Below, in pieces: positions 58,271 through 64,000 of a stretch of DNA of 64,000 nucleotides. This DNA is from Montifringilla adamsi (Eukaryota > Chordata > Aves > Passeriformes > Passeridae). The notes below the pieces were generated by a model, which ran no database searches, was not told where the DNA came from, and was given only the letters and a program-made list of their open reading frames with translations. Within the stretch, counting starts at the first letter, position 1; the number at the start of each line of letters is the position of its first letter. Location: the NCBI GenBank assembly GCA_017590115.1, contig JAGGNK010006571.1:558001-622000 (forward strand), read 5' to 3'. The position numbers were made by a program, and so were the translations under genes.

Positions 58271-61200
58271 GGCCGACCCTGTCGGACACGGCCCTGTAGC
58301 CCAGGGAGCCTTACATTTCCGCGTTTAGCTGAATAGTAATAGCTGCTCCTTTCACAAAGCCGACTTTGTTACGTGTGCTGGGCAGTCTGCTTGAAAAATT
58401 TAAATATGCAGCAGCTGACATGTGTCTCTTTTACAACAGAGTAATACATAGTCACTTACCTAACTTTAAAAAAAAGAATTGTCAAAGATATCATAGTCAT
58501 GAGGTGGGTTGTATGTGTAGTATCCATTTCTAAGGGTATTGCTTTATTTGAGATCAAGCATGGATATGTTTTGTCAGCGCTTTTGTTATGCTTAGATCAT
58601 CACAAAATCACGGAATCTTTAAGGTTGGGAGGGACCTTTGGAGTTCATCTACTCAAAGACCCCTGCCAAGGCAGGGTCACCTAGAGCAGGTGACACAAGA
58701 ATGTGTCCAGGTGGGTTTTGAATGTCTCCAGAGAGGGAGAGGGACTGTGTAGTTCAAGCAGGTACTGAAGAACTTCAACAGATCAGCACTTCATATTGTA
58801 GCGTAAACCGAACTAAATAAAGCATGTTTGTTGTGCTGTTTCTTGCAGTATTTGAGCTTTGTTTGTTGTCTCAAACAATGAATGCAAATACATATTGCAG
58901 TAGCAAAGCAGTTCCAAGGAAAGCATTTTGCATCTTGGCTTTTGTTACTTTGGCATTATTTTGAATGTAGCTGTTTATCATATGTCACTTTATTTTCCTG
59001 CTTGAGAGGATTAAACAAAAAAAGCTGGAAAAACATGAACCACTGGATGAAATAAGACAACACCTTTGTAGTAGTGTCCTTTGGGTTGTGCTGTAGACAT
59101 CTTTAATACCCATGATCACTGATGGTTTATCAAAATATTAGTGTTTCTTAAATCTAACATTAAAATTGTTTGCTGCAGCTCTGTAGACCAAGTCACTCAC
59201 ACTGATAAAATCAACAACAAAGTGAAACTTTGATCGCTTGTCCTCTGGTTGCCCAGAAAAACTGGTTTTTTTGCAAGCTGTGAAGTGGATACTCAGAAAT
59301 GACCTCCTGATTTTCCACCACTCCAGTAGCTGGTAAATCCATCTCAGTGGATTTAATTCAAACACCATAGTTGATAATTTGTTACAGGCTGTTACCAGTG
59401 GTAGACTTTGATCATACCTGACTTGAGTAGGTGAACAGATCAGCAAGGCCAAGAAAAGGAGGTTTTTAGTTACATCTTTAAAGCATTGTCTTCTTTAACT
59501 AAATCTTTGTGTTAAATTCCACACTTGAAATTTTGACTTTTCTGGTTTTATATACAAGCACACACAAAGGCACATACATATGCAGCCTTAGATATTATAT
59601 TGTGGCCTTATCAATGTTGCCCTCAAAAGCTCCCAGTGGTAGCATGAAAGTAACCGGTCTGTATACTCACTTTCCATAAATACCACTAGAATGTTACAAC
59701 TTCTTCTACAGTTTCAAACCCCAGATCCTACTATTAGAACTTCATGCAGCTTGCCAGAACGCTGAAGAGACTTCCCAAGGTTAGAAAGCTCTGAACACCA
59801 GCGGCAAAGACTGTCCTAGTGCCTTGAGGAAGAGGAAATATGATATTATTGTGTGCTTGAGCTTCTGCTGCAGAGTGTCAGGTGGACTTTCTGAGCTGGT
59901 GATTGTCTGATAACAGTATTACAGCTGTTGTGGTTCTGATGGGCTTTGTGCTTGACTGAGCTATATTGTGGAGCTAGAAAACTGAACGGCATGGTGAGAG
60001 CTTAGATAAGAGAGGCAGCCTGGGGTCATGGTGAGACCTCAGTGGAAGCTACTTCACCTCAGAACAAATGTGAAAGTTGCTTCTCTGCAGCACCTGAAAG
60101 CACCAGATACCAGGTTTTGCTGAAGAGAGGCAATTCTGGTTCTTTCTAGATAAATCAGTTTGTTGCTAAATAACGTAATCTTCACTTTTTGATATTCCAG
60201 TGTTGGATTCAATTGGAGAGATAATAGGCAGTGAATCATTCTCGTGGGGAACAGGAAAGAACTTATTATTCAAGGTCATTTTTTCCAAAACATGTGCCTG
60301 AAGAACAGGATGCAAAGTGTGTGTGCACATAGAAAAATAGTGACTCTTGCACTGTGCAATTCTCTTTGACCATGGCTGTAGGTTATAAAGTGCATAGCTT
60401 AACACATTGACCCTCAGCAGAGTTTATTGATTTGAAGCTATCAGTTGCTTAACAGTCCAAACAACTACACTCATAATATGTTTATTTGGATTTATAAGAC
60501 AAGTGGAAATATCTAGAAATTATCATAGCTTTGAAAAAAAAAAAATTAGGTTTATTTTAGTAAGGTAACAGGCACTCTTTTCTCAAGTAAAGAATTCTTT
60601 TGCTCACAGGAATGCAAATTGCTTTTTCCCAAACGTTTTGACAATAAGTGAACAGTTTGCTGTGAGAGTCAACAGGCCATTAAATGGACAGATTCAGAGA
60701 GCAGTGGGCATCCTTCAGGGAACAGTGTGCTTTTAGCTTGCTTGCATTGGTGCCAGAGGATCCTTAAAGCAGTTGGTTTCATGTGCTGTCTCCTGCTTGT
60801 CTGACCCCTTGTGAGGCTGATCCAGCCTACAAAGCTGTCCTCTTGCTGCAGTGAAACAGCTCTGTTGGAAAGAATGTGGTGGGAGGTGGGCATGCCACAG
60901 CGAGTGGGTAGGGCAGGGCCTGCCTGTCAGTGGGAGACCTGTCCTGTGCGGCCATCTGGAAGTGCTCTGGGATAAAAGAATCCTTTTTTAAGTGAAGTAG
61001 CGGTTCTGATCATTCTGGTCAGCAGAGACTCCTGATGTTTGCAGCAGTACTGCAAATCATTGCTGCTACACATGGCAGTGATGGAAGCGCTTTTTATGTC
61101 TCTGTGTAGCATCACTGATGTGATATTGAATACCTGTTTCTGTTAGTTCTGGGTTTTCATGCTGCATAATGAATTCACTCAAATGACACTTTCATAGATA

Positions 61201-64000
61201 GGAAATTGTTTGAATTTAATAATTTGAATTCTAATGCTTTATGTGTAGAAGCTGTCCTAATGGTCTATAAACTATGGATATGGTTATAATGTGACTTCTT
61301 TATAGAAAAAAAATCGGTCTTTGGTGCCTTTTGGAAGTTTTTCTAGTGAAGCATTAACTTTTGAAGATTTTGGCCAAGAGCAAAGTTAGGTGATCCAGAC
61401 TTGAAGTAGCATATTTTCAGTATTCTCACATCAGCTGGTATTTTTCTGACAAAGATCTCTGATATGCTTGTGTTCTACTGGAACAAATATGCATGTTTGC
61501 CAGATAGTGGTTGATAGAGAAATAATTAACAAAAGATAAAATCTCAAACTCACATATTCTATAAAAATCAACATTTTATGTTCACTTCCCTAATAGATGT
61601 AAAAGGAAGAGTCAAGGGAAGATACCATGCATCTGTCAATAAACAGATAAAACTTGATTTTTTTTCCTATTTAATTGTGTGTTTAGAGCTCTGGCTAACT
61701 GAATGGTATTTAAAATAGACATCTGGTTTTTAGAGGGAAAGGTTTATGTTCGTTTCTTTATCCACAAAACCTCTTGCAACCATTAGTTGCAAGAAAATGT
61801 CAAAAAGAGGAAATAAAGAAGGTGTGGGAATATGGAAACATTACTGAAATTATGAAATGAGAAATAGAAAGTGGTTTTTCTTAGTAGACAATAGGCAATC
61901 TCCAAGTTGGGTAGCAAATTGCAAAATACCTGTGTCTGTTTGTTATTTTGGATTTTTTTTCCTTCCATCAAGAGCACCAAGGAAATATGTGTGTTAGGTA
62001 CAAGAGTAGCAAATTATTTAAGTCATTGTTGGACATTATTAAACATTCTCTGTTCAACTTTTTCCAAACTGAGATGGAATTTTTCTATTTCAAAGTATCC
62101 ACATTCAAGAAAATTATCCTTAACAGTTTTTTTGTTGTTTTAGTGATAACTCTTTAGGCAGAAAACATATCCTCCTCTAGTTTTACTGTGTCTATTTCCT
62201 AGAAATCCTGAAATTTTATAAGATGTGTTTTGAGTTTGTGTAACATGATCAGGCAGATAATGTTCTTGTTGCTCTTTTTGGTGATCTCCCAGTCTCTGTC
62301 TTGCATCAGATGAAATCTGTCTTTCATCCTCTTTCAATTTATTCTGGCTTCATTTTGCTACATGGTAAAGTTTCTAGAGTGTAATTGTGTAATTTGCCTT
62401 GAAAATTCAAGTTCTTTAAGCAACAGTATAATAAGGTTTTTGTCCTTGTCAGCAGATATATGCAGAGTCTGTCGGTCGGAAGGAACTCCTGAGAAACCCC
62501 TTTATCATCCATGTGTGTGTACTGGCAGTATTAAATTTATTCATCAGGAATGGTGAGTTCTGTGTATATGTGTTTCTTAATTTTTTTTTTTCCTGATGAA
62601 AACATATTAGCATGTTTCTAAAAATACTTCAAGTCTTCAGGTTAACTAGTGGAAAAAAACCCCCCAGTTTTCAGTGGAAATGTGTTTGGGGTTTTGATGT
62701 TGTTTACATGATGATTCATTACAATTCAGGAGAAAATTAGTAATTATATATGGAAAGAAACCACTGATAATTATTTGTGTTTGGGACTGCAGTTCTGATT
62801 ATATGTCAGATTTATGAAAACTAAGTAGAAAAATCAGTATGTTGGGTTTTTTTGCCCACTTATAGTTGTGAACAGAAAGAACATCAAACCTCACAGAAAA
62901 AAAAAAAAACCAAAACCAAAAAAACCCAAACCAAACCCTAGTGCTTTTTAGTCATTTTGAGGTGTGTTTGATTAGGAAGTGCTAAAGTAAAAAACTGTAG
63001 TTCGGGTCTATATGATCATTTCTGATGGTATTATAATAGTCTTCTTTCACAAATACAGCAGTTCTAAATCTTAGCTGTGTGCATCTATATGTCATATCTT
63101 GAAGTATTTATAAGAACTGGTGTCACTGGTGGATGCCTGTGCCAGGATGTCTGATCAATAATGTACTCAAAGAATGTTCTTTATCAACACTGTGACACAT
63201 GTCAGTTTACCTTTTTCTACTGTTTGAAACTTAGTTCATGGCCTAAATGGACTTGATAATCATGCTAATTTAAGTCCTGCTTGACAGCACAAATATCCTG
63301 ATTTAAGTGTGAAAGCAGAGAATTGGTGTGTTTTCCTTAAAGGACGAATAGGGTTGAGAGATGTATGGCGTGTGTTAATGTGATCACTTTTTATTGCAGC
63401 TTAGTTCAGTGGCTTAAACACAGCAGAAAAGAATACTGTGAATTATGTAAGCACAGATTTGCTTTCACACCAAGTAAGTATGTTTTACTTGCTTATATTT
63501 TTTCAGAATTTTTCTCATGTAATATCTGTGAAATGATTACTTTTTCATTCAGTGTGGTAGATCCAAACTTGGAGTATAACTTCTGTGTTCTTGTTTTAAT
63601 TGCAGTTTTTATGCATGTTATTGCAGACTGTGAGTTGCTTAAGTAATGGATAATTTGGTTCCTTCATAATCTTAAGTGAGACATAAAAGAAGTATTATTC
63701 TGTGCCTTTTTCTGATAGCCTTGGTCCAATTCTTTTGCTGCCAACATTACAGTGTGTTGTATGTTTTCAGCTTCATTGATAAATTTGAGTTTTTGGAAGT
63801 CTGAATGGTAAAGTAAAACCATGGCAAAATTTGTATTTGAAATGCAGTTTTCAGTTACCTTTAAAGGATCTACCTGCAGCACTAATACTTGGCTTCTGTC
63901 AGTTTCAGTTCAAGTGTTCTTGACAGATAATACAAATTATGGTTATTCCACTTACATTTCAGTCAAGATATGCTAACTACCCGGTTAGCATATTAAATTG
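57814..64000 (+). CDS. MARCHF6: MARCHF6, first three coding exons (partial, continues past the right edge)
   Basis: Exons 57814-57832, 62456-62552 and 63400-63473 join in frame (phases 1, 0-after-TG, 1) to METAEEDICRVC..., residues 1-63 plus one base. Family knowledge: MARCHF6 (TEB4, Doa10 homolog) is a many-pass ER-membrane E3 ubiquitin ligase in ER-associated degradation, acting on sterol-pathway and lipid-droplet proteins. Seen here: the entire RING-CH zinc ligand set C9, C12, C26, C28, H36, C39, C52, C55 (C4HC3). The membrane segments lie in later exons outside the window. Exon 2 ends GAATG and exon 3 begins C, rebuilding the C39 codon; reading through the donor would give Trp instead. 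It is divergent from the CMBL array. Confidence 0.96.
57833..62455 (+). other. MARCHF6 intron 1
   Basis: 4.6 kb. The first 400 bp belong to the CpG island; a CR1 copy lies at about 58598-58790. No other gene seen. The 162-residue minus-strand open frame in the GC-rich part is a composition artefact. Confidence 0.85.
58598..58790 (-). mobile_element. CR1 LINE 3' end, minus strand, in MARCHF6 intron 1
   Basis: Typical CR1 tail in reverse complement: AAATCACGGAATCTTTAAGG, then GGGACCTTTGGAGTTCATCTA, CAAGGCAGGGTCACCTAGAG and GTGTCCAGGTGGGTTTTGAA. Antisense to MARCHF6. Confidence 0.92.
62456..62552 (+). CDS. MARCHF6: MARCHF6 exon 2 (first half of the RING-CH domain)
   Basis: 97 nt encoding D7-E38 and two bases of C39 ([31 protein letters not shown]). 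The acceptor is CAGCAG, a tandem NAGNAG site; use of the second AG gives the usual protein. Donor TG|GTGAGT. Confidence 0.96.
62553..63399 (+). other. MARCHF6 intron 2
   Basis: 847 bp with a T tract just after the donor and an A/C-rich simple stretch at about 62897-62940. Nothing else seen. Confidence 0.9.
63400..63473 (+). CDS. MARCHF6: MARCHF6 exon 3 (second half of the RING-CH domain)
   Basis: 74 nt encoding the rest of C39 and [20 protein letters not shown] up to P63, with ligands C52 and C55. Acceptor TTGCAG, donor CCAA|GTAAGT. Confidence 0.96.
63474..64000 (+). other. MARCHF6 intron 3 (partial)
   Basis: Begins GTAAGT and runs to the window edge; no fourth exon is visible before 64000. 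Confidence 0.85.

Noticed and set aside
57801..58289. 162-codon minus-strand open frame
   Set aside because: Pro/Arg-rich translation of a CpG island antisense to MARCHF6 exon 1; stop codons are rare there because of GC content.
62362..62556. Single open frame through MARCHF6 exon 2 starting upstream and ending HQEW
   Set aside because: It reads through the acceptor and donor into introns. The Trp is an artefact; splicing to exon 3 rebuilds zinc ligand Cys39.
1..64000. CRISPR arrays, operons, ribosome binding sites, prokaryotic mobile elements
   Set aside because: The window is clearly vertebrate, with spliced genes and CR1 repeats. No regularly spaced direct repeats were seen.

Overview
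The window is vertebrate nuclear DNA, almost certainly from a bird. The interspersed repeats are CR1 LINE copies plus one LTR of an avian endogenous-retrovirus type. Genes are split by GT-AG introns, intergenic DNA is AT-rich, and the only strong CpG island is at a housekeeping promoter. Two gene families are present: carboxymethylenebutenolidase homolog (CMBL, dienelactone-hydrolase family, cytosolic), all copies on the minus strand, and MARCHF6 (an ER-membrane RING-CH E3 ubiquitin ligase) on the plus strand at the right edge. To my knowledge CMBL and MARCHF6 are also head-to-head neighbours in other vertebrates, so the locus is syntenic.

Layout. 1-8861: no gene, one CR1 copy and G-rich tracts. 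8862-16260: CMBL copy A, five coding exons, 245 residues, canonical Cys132-Asp179-His212 triad, with a GC-rich noncoding first exon and promoter near 15.95-16.26 kb. 20100-25801: copy B, a broken CMBL paralog. It keeps recognisable exons 1-4 but has frameshifts, several stops (one exactly at the catalytic Cys codon), a lost splice donor and no visible last exon. 32495-37840: copy C, an intact five-exon paralog of 242 residues with the same intron phases, in which the nucleophilic cysteine is a serine (GFSWGG, codon TCC). 37841-56900: about 19 kb without a recognisable gene, containing CR1 fragments and homopolymer tracts. 56950-57690: a plus-strand CR1 that ends against the MARCHF6 CpG island. 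57690-64000: MARCHF6 promoter, exons 1-3 (start codon and the whole RING-CH zinc-binding set) and introns; the rest of the gene lies beyond the right edge.

The three CMBL copies form a head-to-tail tandem array. Their first coding exons are spaced about 12.2 and 12.0 kb apart, which fits old segmental duplication followed by different fates: one conserved cysteine hydrolase, one pseudogene and one intact serine-nucleophile variant. The Cys-to-Ser copy is the most interesting object here. Exon boundaries were set by eye from splice signals, reading frame and exon lengths that match between copies; no alignment or database search was run.
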